Assembly (NCBI RefSeq): GCF_003033885.1
Contig: NZ_CP024081.1
Location: 3,162,046 to 3,226,045, forward strand
Direction of reading: 5' to 3'
Origin: Pseudomonas rhizophila
Lineage (GTDB): Bacteria; Pseudomonadota; Gammaproteobacteria; Pseudomonadales; Pseudomonadaceae
DNA length: 64,000 bases
Both the position numbers and the translations under genes were made by a program. The notes below the pieces were generated by a model. It was not told where the DNA came from and did not search any database. It was given only the letters and a program-made list of their open reading frames with translations. This document shows positions 37,033-49,222 of the stretch, piece by piece (position 1 is the first letter of the stretch; each line of letters starts with the position of its first letter).

Positions 37033-38247
37033 TCAAGCGTCTGTGTCGGCGCCATAGCCGGCCGGCATGCCTGCCGTCTTGCTGAAGAACGCGACCACGG
37101 TGATGCCGATCAGGCTGGTGGCAAGCGCCAGCAGCAGGATCACCTGCTGCGTTCCGACGGGCGCTGCCAGCAGCGCGACCAACAGCCCCGCCAAGGGCTG
37201 TGACAGGTTGTTGAGCAGGGTAATGACGCCGACAGTCTTGCCAAAATCCCTGGCTGGAATGACCTGCTGGCGAATGCTGCGTATGTAGACGTTGAACATC
37301 TTGTCGAAGCCGACGATCAGCAGAAATCCGACGATGTAACCCCATACTGTCGGGCTGAGTGCTGTGATGAAGGCGCCGGCGGCGATCAGCGTGTAAGACA
37401 CGCTGCCCAAGACTCTCAAGGGCAAGGTCACCCGCGCCAGGAAGAACAGAATGATGATGGTGGTCACGGCCCCGGCTGCCTGTAACCAGGCGTAGTAGTC
37501 CTTGCCGGCGCTGTACTCGCCGATCACCATGGCCGCCGAGGTGGCGAGGGTGACGCCGATGATCAGGTTGACCCCTACGGCCAGGCCGATGATTTTTTTC
37601 AGCTCGGCCAGGTTGCGGATGTGACCGAAGGCAATGCGCAGCGGGTTCAGCCAGACGTCGTGATGTTGTTCGAAGGTTTCCAGCGTCACCGCGCTGGTCC
37701 GCTGCCAGAACAGCATCGCCAGGTCCGCCAGCAGGAACAGTACGGCAATCGCCAGCACCACCCAGTGCCAGGCCCATACCTCCAGCATCAGCGCGGCGAT
37801 CAGCGGGCCCAGCACCAGCCCGGTCTGGTCGGCGATCTGCGAGTACGACAAGGTCTTGGTGTAGGTGTAATGCTTGAAGATGTAGGGCATCACCACTTCG
37901 CGAGCCATGATGCCCTGGGTGGTCAATACACCGCAGACCGCCGAGAGGGCGACGATCCAATAAATGCCGCCAAAAATCATGAAGAGCACCACGGCGGCGA
38001 TGCACATCACGGCGCGATAAACCTGGCTGATGTGCAGGATTCGAATGGGCGAGAACTTGTCGCACAGCGCCCCGCAGATCGGGAACGATAGAAAGCGTGG
38101 CAGGGATTCGACGAAGAAAGCCAGGCCCGCCCAGGAGACGCTTTGGGTGGTTTGGAAAACAATCAGCGGGACGATGAACAGCAGTATCTGGTCGGCCAGC
38201 CGTGAGAGGAACATTGAAACGAAAAAGGCCAGGTAATCCTTGCGCAT
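37033..38247 (-). CDS. Major facilitator superfamily transporter
   Basis: 404 residues with twelve predicted membrane segments; the loop between helices 2 and 3 reads CGALCDKFSPIRILH, a version of the MFS GxxxDRxGRR motif. The group resembles drug or siderophore exporters of the MFS_3/Enterobactin-exporter type, but substrate is unknown. ATG at 38247. No neighbouring biosynthetic genes give a hint. Confidence 0.85.
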   Translation of the reverse strand: MRKDYLAFFVSMFLSRLADQILLFIVPLIVFQTTQSVSWAGLAFFVESLPRFLSFPICGALCDKFSPIRILHISQVYRAVMCIAAVVLFMIFGGIYWIVALSAVCGVLTTQGIMAREVVMPYIFKHYTYTKTLSYSQIADQTGLVLGPLIAALMLEVWAWHWVVLAIAVLFLLADLAMLFWQRTSAVTLETFEQHHDVWLNPLRIAFGHIRNLAELKKIIGLAVGVNLIIGVTLATSAAMVIGEYSAGKDYYAWLQAAGAVTTIIILFFLARVTLPLRVLGSVSYTLIAAGAFITALSPTVWGYIVGFLLIVGFDKMFNVYIRSIRQQVIPARDFGKTVGVITLLNNLSQPLAGLLVALLAAPVGTQQVILLLALATSLIGITVVAFFSKTAGMPAGYGADTDA

Positions 38248-38372
38248 GGAGCTCCTTGAAAACGTCGTTGTACGGTATCGGGCCTTGCTGTCAGCGCGCA
38301 GTATGATATGGAACTAATATCACTGTTAGCCTCTATATTCACAGGGATGTTCCCTTTTCAGTGAGAACCACC

Positions 38373-38891
38373 ATGTTCAAATCGCGCTCGTTGATTGTTG
38401 CGGTTACCTGCTTCGCCCTCGTGGCGGGTTCTACCGCTGTAGTGGCGAACCCGGGTAACGACAAAGGGAACGCCAAATTCGATCAAGGCCAGGGTCAAGG
38501 ACAAGGAAACAAAGGCGGGCAGGGCAACAAGGGCGGTCAAGGCAACCCAGGTAGCAATCAGGGCGGCAAAGGTAACCAGGGCGGCAAGGGCAACCCATCG
38601 GGTGGTGATTGGCACAACGGCCCCAGCATCGACCGCGGCGGCATTCTCGGCCTGGTGAGCGGTCACCGTGATTATTGGAGCCCCGGTCCGCCACTGCCGC
38701 CGGGTATCCAGAAAAACCTCGCCCGAGGCAAGCCGTTGCCACCGGGCATTGCCAAGAAGCTGGATGGGCGCTTGCTGGGACGCCTGCCGCACTATGACGG
38801 GTACGAATGGCAGCAGGTGGGCACGGACCTGATTCTGGTGGCGATTGCCACCGGCATCATCTATGAAGTGCTTAACGGTGCGTTCGACTAA
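38373..38891 (+). CDS. CigR-like anti-virulence family protein with glycine-rich region
   Basis: 172 residues. Signal peptide about 1-25 (cleavage near VVA). Residues about 27-70 are a low-complexity Gly/Gln/Asn/Lys stretch of repeated GGQGN/GGKGN units. The C-terminal part has two LPPGI repeats (LPPGIQKNLARGKPLPPGIA) and ends YEWQQVGTDLILVAIATGII, which I recognise from Salmonella CigR and related RcnB-like proteins. Probably periplasmic or membrane-associated. ATG 38373 preferred over GTG 38361. Confidence 0.7.
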   Translation: MFKSRSLIVAVTCFALVAGSTAVVANPGNDKGNAKFDQGQGQGQGNKGGQGNKGGQGNPGSNQGGKGNQGGKGNPSGGDWHNGPSIDRGGILGLVSGHRDYWSPGPPLPPGIQKNLARGKPLPPGIAKKLDGRLLGRLPHYDGYEWQQVGTDLILVAIATGIIYEVLNGAFD

Positions 38892-38952
38892 AGCGCCAAT
38901 GGAATAAATAGCAGCCTCATTCGGAGTGATGCCAGTCAGTTAAGCGAAACGC

Positions 38953-38982
38953 CTGTGGGAGCGAGCAAGCCCGTTCCCACAG
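38953..38982. repeat. REP-like palindrome
   Basis: CTGTGGGAGCGAGCAAGCCC then GTTCCCACAG; variant centre, between the CigR-like gene and the sigma54 activator. Confidence 0.65.
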
Positions 38983-38990
38983 GTTTTGCA

Positions 38991-40835
38991 TCAGCTTTCA
39001 AGTTGTCGCAGGCGCTTGTACAAGGTGTTGCGGCTGACCCCCAGCCGCCGCGCCAGGTGCGAAATGTTCCCGCCCACCGCCTGCAACTGACGGTTCAGGT
39101 CCTCGACATCGTTCAGGTCGACTGTCAGCGGCTCCGGTGTTTCCACCGGCTCCATTTCAAGATCAATGAAGAAGTCGTCTGGCAGATGTTCCGGTCGGAT
39201 CGGCTGCTCTTCGGCCATCGCCAGGGCCACTTGCAGCACGCTGCTGACCTGGCGCAGGTTGCCTGGCCATGGATGGCGTTCGAACAGATCCAGCACTTCG
39301 CGGCTCAGGCCGGCCCATTGTGTGGGTTCGCGGTGGTGTTCCCAAAGACGTTTGAACAGGGCCTGTTTGTCATTGCGTTCGCGCAGGGGTGGCAGTTCCA
39401 GGGTCAGGCCGCCGATGCGGTAGTACAGGTCTTCGCGGAACCGGCCCAGTTGCACCTGTTCGCGCAACGAGCGGTTGGTGGCGGAGATGATACGAATGTC
39501 CACCGCAAACAGCTCGGCGCTGCCCACCGGTTGCACGCAACGCTCTTGCAATACTCGCAGCAATCGGGCCTGAGTCGGGAGGGGCATGTCACCGATCTCA
39601 TCGAGGAACAGGGTGCCGCGGTCGGCCTTGCGGATCAGGCCGATACTGCCTTTTTGATTGGCGCCGGTGAAGGCGCCTTTTTCATAACCGAACAGTTCCG
39701 ATTCCACCAGCTCGGCGGGGATCGCCGCGCAGTTGACCGCAATGAACGGCTGCTTGCTGCGGGAGCTGGCCTGGTGAAGGGCTTTGACGAACACTTCCTT
39801 GCCGACCCCGGTTTCGCCGTGGATCAGCAGTGGAATGTCCTTCTCCAGCAAGCGCTCGGCCTGGCGTACGGCTTTTTCCACGCGGCTGTCGCCGAAGTGC
39901 AGGGTATTGAGGCTGATCACGTTCGCGGCGGGGGCGGACGAGGGCGCTGGCTCGCTGAAGACCCGGGCCTTGACCGTCACCTGTTGCGGGCGTCTGAGCA
40001 AACACTGGAAGCGATTGCTCCCCGACGCTTGCAGGGCGAACGGCAGGCCGTCGGGCTGGTTCAGCAGCTCCAGCAGCGAAACCTTGAACAGGCTTTCGAT
40101 GCTCACCCGTGACAGGCGCAGGCCCAGCAGATTGTCGGCGCGGCGGTTGGCGGAGAGCACCTGGCCGGTTTCATCGAAAATCAGCAGCCCGGCCCATTGG
40201 CTGTCGAGGTTGTTCAAGCCGGTGTTGAAGGTCAGTTGGAAATGCTCACCGCGAAACAGGTTGAGGATCAGCCGGTTTTCCACGGTCTGGCTCATCATCT
40301 TGACCATGCCCAGGGTGTGGGAGGGCGGCAGGTAGCTGTCGCTGGAAACGTCCAGCACTGCGATGACCTTGCGCTCGGCGTCGAAGATCGGCGCGGCGGA
40401 GCCGGTCATGAAGCGGTTGGCCTTGAGGAAGTGTTCATCGTGTTCGATGTGCACCGCCTGTTCACAGGCCAGGGCGGTGCCGATGGCATTGGTGCCGCTG
40501 CAGCGCTCCATCCAGCTCGCCCCGGCGCTGAAACCATGGGCCAGTTTCGGTTCGATAAAGCGCTGGGTCCCCCACGAGGTCAGCACCTGGCCCTGGTTGT
40601 CGGCCAGCATGATCAGGCAATTGGAGTTGCTCAGGATATTCTCGTAATACGGCAGGACTTCCTGGTGGGTGGTCTGCACCAGCGAATGCTGGCTTTCCAG
40701 CAACTGGGCAATGCCTTCTGCGGGCAATTGATCGAAGGCAGGCACACTCTGGTGATTCAGGCCAAAGGCGCGGCAGCGGGACCAGGAGGCCTGGATGATG
40801 GCTTCGTGGGACAAGGCTGGAGCAGGTGCGGCCAT
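38991..40835 (-). CDS. AcoR-type sigma54-dependent transcriptional activator
   Basis: 614-residue enhancer-binding protein. GAF sensor about 60-190, PAS-like about 210-270, AAA+ domain about 310-540 with Walker A GETGVGKE, the sigma54-contacting GAFTGA loop, and Walker B LFLDEIGD; Fis-type helix-turn-helix at the end (LGVSRNTLYKRL). This architecture is that of AcoR, activator of acetoin/glycerol metabolism. It is divergent from a glycerol-type ABC operon that has a sigma54-like promoter, so that operon is the likely target and its substrate or a product the likely ligand. Confidence 0.93.
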   Translation of the reverse strand: MAAPAPALSHEAIIQASWSRCRAFGLNHQSVPAFDQLPAEGIAQLLESQHSLVQTTHQEVLPYYENILSNSNCLIMLADNQGQVLTSWGTQRFIEPKLAHGFSAGASWMERCSGTNAIGTALACEQAVHIEHDEHFLKANRFMTGSAAPIFDAERKVIAVLDVSSDSYLPPSHTLGMVKMMSQTVENRLILNLFRGEHFQLTFNTGLNNLDSQWAGLLIFDETGQVLSANRRADNLLGLRLSRVSIESLFKVSLLELLNQPDGLPFALQASGSNRFQCLLRRPQQVTVKARVFSEPAPSSAPAANVISLNTLHFGDSRVEKAVRQAERLLEKDIPLLIHGETGVGKEVFVKALHQASSRSKQPFIAVNCAAIPAELVESELFGYEKGAFTGANQKGSIGLIRKADRGTLFLDEIGDMPLPTQARLLRVLQERCVQPVGSAELFAVDIRIISATNRSLREQVQLGRFREDLYYRIGGLTLELPPLRERNDKQALFKRLWEHHREPTQWAGLSREVLDLFERHPWPGNLRQVSSVLQVALAMAEEQPIRPEHLPDDFFIDLEMEPVETPEPLTVDLNDVEDLNRQLQAVGGNISHLARRLGVSRNTLYKRLRQLES

Positions 40836-40931
40836 GGGGCACTCTCGCAGATGTTGTTTTTATTGTTGTGATAAGTCTCGCACATCCTCCTTGTGCTGGG
40901 GCATGCCTGAATGTCACTTGATACACGAAAC

Positions 40932-41022
40932 CTGTGGGAGCGAGCCTGCTCGCGATAGCGTTTGATCAGTAGCATTGATGGGCCTGACACAAAGCTATCG
41001 CGAGCAGGCTCGCTCCCACAGG
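40932..41022. repeat. REP inverted pair in the activator/transporter intergenic region
   Basis: Two near-perfect inverse REP copies (40932-40960 and 40994-41022) 33 bases apart, located upstream of the presumed activator binding sites. Confidence 0.85.
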
Positions 41023-41058
41023 ATCGAAGTCAGGCCGGCCGAAAACCTTTATTCAGTG

Positions 41059-41138
41059 TTGTTCAAAATTGTTCATTGTCAACCAGCAATCTGTTCAGTT
41101 GTTCAGTCAGGTTGTTCATTTTCGTTCATCAACGAACG
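41059..41138. promoter_or_regulatory. Candidate upstream activating sequence (repeated TTGTTCA and palindrome)
   Basis: TTGTTCA at 41059-41065, 41069-41075, 41099-41105 and 41112-41118, CTGTTCA at 41091-41097, and the palindrome CGTTC-ATCAAC-GAACG at 41123-41138. They lie 55-135 bases before the sigma54-like promoter, the usual range for enhancer-binding proteins. Binding by the divergent AcoR-type regulator is inferred. Confidence 0.5.
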
Positions 41139-41192
41139 TTCTTTTCTGAAGGAAAAGAGAAAAAATCAACAGGATCATGGGCTTGTGATTTC

Positions 41193-41208
41193 TGGCACGG
41201 CTTTCGCT
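41193..41208 (+). promoter_or_regulatory. Sigma54 (-24/-12) promoter of the glycerol-type ABC operon
   Basis: TGGCAC, 5 bases, TCGCT: matches TGGCAC-N5-TTGCW with one mismatch in the -12 element. It lies 46 bases before the first gene. Confidence 0.65.
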
Positions 41209-41253
41209 TTTAGACTCGGGTCGCTTGACTCCAAATAATAAAAAGGCCGAGCC

Positions 41254-42348
41254 ATGTCATTAACGCTTGAGCACATTTGTCGCACCGTCGAAGGCCAGAC
41301 CTGGATCGACGATGCCAACCTGAGTTTCGAACCCGGATCGTTCAACGTTCTGCTGGGCCGCACGCTGTCCGGCAAGACCAGCCTCATGCGCCTGATGGCC
41401 GGTCTGGACAAGCCCGACAGCGGTCGCATCCTGATGAACGGCGTCGATGTCACCCAGCGCCCGGTGCGCCTGCGTAACGTGTCGATGGTCTATCAACAGT
41501 TCATCAACTACCCGACCATGACGGTGTTCGAAAACATCGCCTCGCCGCTGCGCCAGGCCGGTGTGTCCAACGAGGTGATCCAGAGCAAGGTGCTGGAAAC
41601 CGCGAAGATGCTGCGCATTGAGAAGTTCCTGCAGCGTCACCCGCTGGAGCTGTCCGGTGGACAACAGCAGCGCACCGCTATGGCCCGGGCGCTGGTCAAG
41701 GACGCCGAACTGATCCTGTTCGACGAGCCTCTGGTGAACCTGGACTACAAGCTGCGTGAGGAACTTCGCCAGGAAATGCGCGAACTGTTCCAGGCCCGCC
41801 ACACCATTGCCGTCTACGCCACCACCGAACCCAACGAAGCCCTGGCTTTGGGCGGCACCACGACGATTCTGCATGAGGGCCGGGTGATCCAGAGCGGCAA
41901 GTCGGCCTCGGTGTATCACCAGCCGCAAACCGTACTGGCCGCCGAGCTGTTCTCCGAGCCACCGATCAATCTCATGCCGGGCCGCATCGCCGGCAATGAA
42001 GTGAGCTTTGCCAATTTCGTGCACTTTCCGCTGAACGTCGATCTGCGGCCGGTGGGCGAGGGTGAGTTCCGCTTCGGTGTGCGGCCCAGTCATATTTCCC
42101 TGGTGCCGAGCAACGACGACGACCTGGAACTGGCGGTGACTGTCGAGGTGGCCGAGATCAGCGGTTCGGAGACATTCCTGCACGTGCGCAACGAGCATTT
42201 CCTGCTGGTGCTGCACTTGTCCGGCGTCCATGAATACGACGTGGATGAGCCGATCCGCATCTACATTCCGACCCACAAACTGTTTGTCTTCGATGCCCAG
42301 GGCAAGCTGGTCCAAGCCCCAGGCCAGCGTATTGCGAGGGTTGCCTGA
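41254..42348 (+). CDS. glpS: ABC transporter ATPase, GlpS-like (glycerol uptake)
   Basis: 364 residues, first gene of the operon. Walker A GRTLSGKTS (35-43), signature LSGGQQQR (133-140), Walker B LILFDEP (153-159), then a C-terminal regulatory TOBE-type region. The H-loop, normally THD, reads TTEPNEA: the switch histidine near 191 is replaced by threonine. Family similarity is to GlpS of the rhizobial glycerol transporter. The stop overlaps the next start (TGATG), so the two ATPases are made together, presumably as a heterodimer. Confidence 0.88.
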   Translation: MSLTLEHICRTVEGQTWIDDANLSFEPGSFNVLLGRTLSGKTSLMRLMAGLDKPDSGRILMNGVDVTQRPVRLRNVSMVYQQFINYPTMTVFENIASPLRQAGVSNEVIQSKVLETAKMLRIEKFLQRHPLELSGGQQQRTAMARALVKDAELILFDEPLVNLDYKLREELRQEMRELFQARHTIAVYATTEPNEALALGGTTTILHEGRVIQSGKSASVYHQPQTVLAAELFSEPPINLMPGRIAGNEVSFANFVHFPLNVDLRPVGEGEFRFGVRPSHISLVPSNDDDLELAVTVEVAEISGSETFLHVRNEHFLLVLHLSGVHEYDVDEPIRIYIPTHKLFVFDAQGKLVQAPGQRIARVA

Positions 42349-43453
42349 TGGCTGAAATTCGTTTGCAGAACCTCGCCCACAGCTACACCAGCACCCCGTC
42401 GGGCCCAGAGGATTACGCGATCCGCGAGATGAACCACATCTGGGAGCAGGGCGGCGCCTATGCGTTGCTCGGGCCATCGGGCTGCGGCAAATCCACCTTG
42501 CTCAATATCATTTCCGGACTGCTGAGTCCCTCCGAAGGCCAGGTGATGTTCGACAGCAAAGTCGTCAACGACCTGACCCCGGAGCGTCGCAACATTGCCC
42601 AGGTGTTCCAGTTCCCGGTGGTGTACGACACCATGACGGTGTTCGACAACCTGGCCTTCCCGCTGCGTAACCAGGGCATGGCCGAGGCAAAAATCCACAC
42701 CAAGGTGCAGGAAATCGCCGAGGTCCTGGACCTGCAGAACCTGCTGGACAAAAAGGCCCGCAACCTCACCGCCGACGAAAAACAGAAAGTCTCCATGGGG
42801 CGCGGGCTGGTGCGCGACGATGTGTCGGCGATCCTCTTCGACGAACCGCTGACGGTGATCGACCCGCACCTGAAATGGAAGCTGCGGCGCAAGCTCAAGC
42901 AGATCCACGAGCAGTTCAATATCACCATGGTCTACGTCACTCACGACCAGTTGGAAGCTTCTACCTTCGCCGACAAGATCGCGGTGATGTATGGCGGTCA
43001 GATCGTGCAGTTCGGTACGCCTCGGGAGTTGTTCGAGCGTCCGAGCCACACCTTTGTCGGCTATTTCATCGGCAGCCCGGGGATGAACCTGATCGAGGTC
43101 ACGGCACAACCCGGCGGCGTCGGTTTCGCTTCCACCCACTTTCCGCTGTCCGAAACGTTGCAACGCGGTATTGCCCAGGCCGAAGGCAAAAGCCTGAAGG
43201 TCGGTATTCGTCCTGAATTTGTCCATGTCTGGGACGGGCCTTACGACGATGCGATGCGGGCCGATGTGGTCCACGTCGAGGACCTGGGCACCTACAAGAT
43301 CCTCACCCTCAACCTCGATGGCGCGCCGATCAAGGTGCGCCTGGCCGAAGACAAACCGGTGCCCGAAGGCACTGCGTACATCAGTTTTCCGGGCCAATGG
43401 CTGATGGTGTATGCCGATGAATACTTGCTGGAACCGTTGAGCGAGGTGCAGCC

Positions 43454-43457
<4 letters not shown>
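42348..43457 (+). CDS. glpT: ABC transporter ATPase, GlpT-like (glycerol uptake)
   Basis: 369 residues. Walker A GPSGCGKST (42-50), Walker B AILFDEP (161-167) and H-loop THDQLEA (histidine 199) are canonical, but the signature, usually LSGGQ, reads LTADE (140-144). It thus complements GlpS, which keeps the signature and loses the H-loop. C-terminal TOBE-like domain. Overlaps both neighbours (TGATG and ATGA). The symbol follows the rhizobial operon and should not be confused with the glycerol-3-phosphate antiporter of the same name. Confidence 0.88.
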
Positions 43458-44320
<863 letters not shown>

Positions 44321-44330
44321 GGCCCGCGCC

Positions 44331-45131
<801 letters not shown>

Positions 45132-45141
45132 GGAGACGATG

Positions 45142-45414
45142 ATGGAATGGATGAACTGGACCGGCCCGACGGCGGCCTTCTTTGGTGTCATCGCCTTGCT
45201 GCTGGCAGGCATGACTACGTGGGAACTGCGTTCGCCGAGTATCCCTCGGCGCGGTTTCCTGCCGATTGCCACCACCCGTGGCGATCGGTTGTTTATCGGT
45301 CTTCTCGGTAGCGCCTACCTGCATCTGCTGGTGATCGGCGCCACCGACTGGAGCATCTGGATAGCGTTCGCGTTGTCTTTGGTGTGGCTGTTGGCAGTGA
45401 TGCGGTGGGGCTAG
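45142..45414 (+). CDS. glpU: DUF2160 small membrane protein, GlpU-like
   Basis: 90 residues with three hydrophobic segments (about 8-25, 48-64, 68-86). Belongs to DUF2160, found as a small extra gene within glycerol-type ABC operons between permease and binding protein (GlpU in rhizobia). Function unknown; an accessory membrane subunit is plausible. ATG 45142 gives the better spacing to GAGGAG (45130-45135) than ATG 45139. Confidence 0.8.
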   Translation: MEWMNWTGPTAAFFGVIALLLAGMTTWELRSPSIPRRGFLPIATTRGDRLFIGLLGSAYLHLLVIGATDWSIWIAFALSLVWLLAVMRWG

Positions 45415-45460
45415 TCGAAGGTTCGACGATCAGGCTCTTAAACCCAAACAGGAGGTCTCT

Positions 45461-47203
<1,743 letters not shown>

Positions 47204-47222
47204 GCTGGACCTGCAATGAATG

Positions 47223-47249
47223 AACGGCACCGTAAGGTGCCGTTTTTTT
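47223..47249 (+). terminator. Terminator of the glycerol-type ABC operon
   Basis: AACGGCACC-GTAA-GGTGCCGTT followed by five more Ts. Confidence 0.9.
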
Positions 47250-47276
47250 GTGCCCGGCCCCTCGACGCGCAAAACG

Positions 47277-47367
47277 GTGGGAGCAAGGCTTGCCGCGATG
47301 GCGGTGGCACATCCCGCATTAATGCCAACTGACCCACCGCCATCGCGAGCAGGCTCGCTCCCACAGG
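47277..47367. repeat. REP pair after the ABC operon
   Basis: GGTGGGAGCAAGGCTTGCCG-type copy at 47277-47300 and an inverse GCGAGCAGGCTCGC copy at 47340-47366. Confidence 0.8.
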
Positions 47368-47389
47368 GGGATTGGGCGGCGGATTTGAA

Positions 47390-48331
47390 TCAGCCCGCCT
47401 TGGCCGGGCTGGTAGGAGGGTGTCCGGCCACGGGCGATGGCCCGGCTTTCATCAGGGCCTCCAATGCTTGGCGGTAGGTGCTGCCCGCCAGGTTCATGCT
47501 GTTGTTGTGGGTTGCGCCTGGCACCAGCAACAGACGCTTTGGCTCCAGGGCGGCGTTGAATAATTGTTCGCTCAAGCGTGGCGGGACGTAGCGGTCGGCG
47601 GCGCCGTGCACCACCAGCAAGGGCATGTTGATCTCGCGGATCTTGTCGATGGAGTCGAACTTCTGCGACAGCAGCCAGCGCACCGGCAGGGAGGTGTTCG
47701 CCATGGCGGTGGCGACATCGCCCAGGGAGGTGAACGTGGATTCGATGACCAGACCTCGGGCGGGCACGAGGCTGCCGTCTTTCGCCGCCTTCTGGCCAAG
47801 CTCCGCGGCGAGGTCTACCGCGACGGCGCCACCCAGTGAATGGCCGTAGATCAGCCGCAGGGCCGGGTCCGGTTGCAGCACTTCAAGACGCTGCCAGGCA
47901 ATGCGCGCATCTTCATAGACGCTGGCTTCCGACGGCAGATCGCCCTGGCTTTTGCCGAAACCACGGTAATCGATGGCCAGCACCGAAAAGCCCAGGGCCC
48001 TTAACTGCCGAATACGAAACAACTGACCGGTCAGGTTCCAGCGCACCCCGTGCAGGTACAGAATCGCCGGCGCGTTCTTGCGTTCGGCCGGCCACCACCA
48101 GCCGTGGATATTTTCCCCGGCCTTGAAGCTCTTGGGCTTGAGGTCGAACTCCTGCACGTCGCCCGGCAAGCCGCTGAACCAGGTTGCCGTACCTGGCTCG
48201 ATCCGAAACACCAGTTCACGTTCCTTGTGCTGCAACACGCCACAGCCCACCGGCAGCCCGACCACCATCGCGCTCATGCACAGCAAAGCCAGCCAGCGTC
48301 GCCCAAGACGGGAGATAAGAGACGAAGACAT
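47390..48331 (-). CDS. Alpha/beta hydrolase, envelope-anchored
   Basis: 313 residues. N-terminal hydrophobic signal (about 12-30) ending in LPVGC, a poor lipobox (Pro at -3), so it may be a lipoprotein or simply exported. Serine hydrolase features: LHGVRW, nucleophile GHSLGG, acid in HGAADRYV and histidine in PGATHNNSM. Related to the YqiA/BEM46-like (DUF1749-type) hydrolases. Substrate unknown. It is read in the same direction as the exopolysaccharide genes but separated from them by about 95 bases. Confidence 0.83.
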   Translation of the reverse strand: MSSSLISRLGRRWLALLCMSAMVVGLPVGCGVLQHKERELVFRIEPGTATWFSGLPGDVQEFDLKPKSFKAGENIHGWWWPAERKNAPAILYLHGVRWNLTGQLFRIRQLRALGFSVLAIDYRGFGKSQGDLPSEASVYEDARIAWQRLEVLQPDPALRLIYGHSLGGAVAVDLAAELGQKAAKDGSLVPARGLVIESTFTSLGDVATAMANTSLPVRWLLSQKFDSIDKIREINMPLLVVHGAADRYVPPRLSEQLFNAALEPKRLLLVPGATHNNSMNLAGSTYRQALEALMKAGPSPVAGHPPTSPAKAG

Positions 48332-48427
48332 CGATGCGATTCGCTACTCAAGGCATGAAGGTGCTTTTTATCAGATTCGCTGGAAGGGTGGAGGGATTTC
48401 GGATGGCTTGTTGTCGCGTATCCTAAA

Positions 48428-49222
48428 TCACTGCACATCCCCATATTGGGTCAATATCAAAGCCTTCACCGCCGCGCCGTACGCCACCCTAGGTACGCCC
48501 GACAGGCGTTTATGCAACACTTGGGTCAGTGATTCCCCTGGCATCAGGCTCGCGTCGCCAAAGTCTTCATCCAGGTGCAGTGGATGAACGATTACCTCAA
48601 GCGAGCCGTGACCTGGCGGCGCGGCGTGGTGCAGGTCGGCGGGTGTGCAGACGTAGTCGGCTGTCGCGCCGCACAGGCTGCGCAGGCGACGGTTGAGCAT
48701 GGTCTTGAACAGGCGCTTGGGCAGGTTGAGATTCGCCCCCAGGTTACGCGCCAACCGAATCGGCACGCCGTGTCGGGCGGCAAAGCGGGCCACCAGCTCT
48801 CCAATGGGCCAGATGTTATGTACGTGTTGATGAGAATCGAGGTGGCTAGGCCGCAGGTCGTGGTCCAGGCAGCGTTGCCATTGGGCATCAAGCTCTTCCT
48901 GTACCGCGCGGAGGTCCTTTGAACCAAGGCGCAGGCAGTAGCGCGAGAGGTTCAGGTCGAACTCGCCGTTCGTGTCGCAAAACGCCGGTCGCGAAGCAAT
49001 GGTCTGGCTCAGCGGGCGGCCGAAGCTGAGATTGAAATGCAGGCCGATTCGGCCGTCGAGTAGCGGTTTGCGGGCCATTTCACAAGCTTGCTCGAAAGCC
49101 GGCATGTTGGCCATGGCCGTGGCCGAACTGATCACGCCAGCCTCGAAGGCCCGCAGAATCAGGGAGTTTTCGTTGAGATCGAGTCCGAAGTCGTCAGCGT
49201 TGACGATCACTTGGCGTGGCAT
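48428..49222 (-). CDS. ChbG/HpnK (YdjC) family deacetylase
   Basis: 264 residues. Family start VIVNADDFGL with metal-binding aspartates, and the zinc histidines in SHLDSHQHVH near residues 125-134. Members remove acetyl groups from oligosaccharides such as chitobiose or from glycolipids. It overlaps the preceding acyltransferase gene by 29 bases and is the last gene of the exopolysaccharide locus on this strand, which suggests it trims N-acetyl sugars of that polymer. Cytoplasmic, no signal peptide. Confidence 0.85.
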   Translation of the reverse strand: MPRQVIVNADDFGLDLNENSLILRAFEAGVISSATAMANMPAFEQACEMARKPLLDGRIGLHFNLSFGRPLSQTIASRPAFCDTNGEFDLNLSRYCLRLGSKDLRAVQEELDAQWQRCLDHDLRPSHLDSHQHVHNIWPIGELVARFAARHGVPIRLARNLGANLNLPKRLFKTMLNRRLRSLCGATADYVCTPADLHHAAPPGHGSLEVIVHPLHLDEDFGDASLMPGESLTQVLHKRLSGVPRVAYGAAVKALILTQYGDVQ

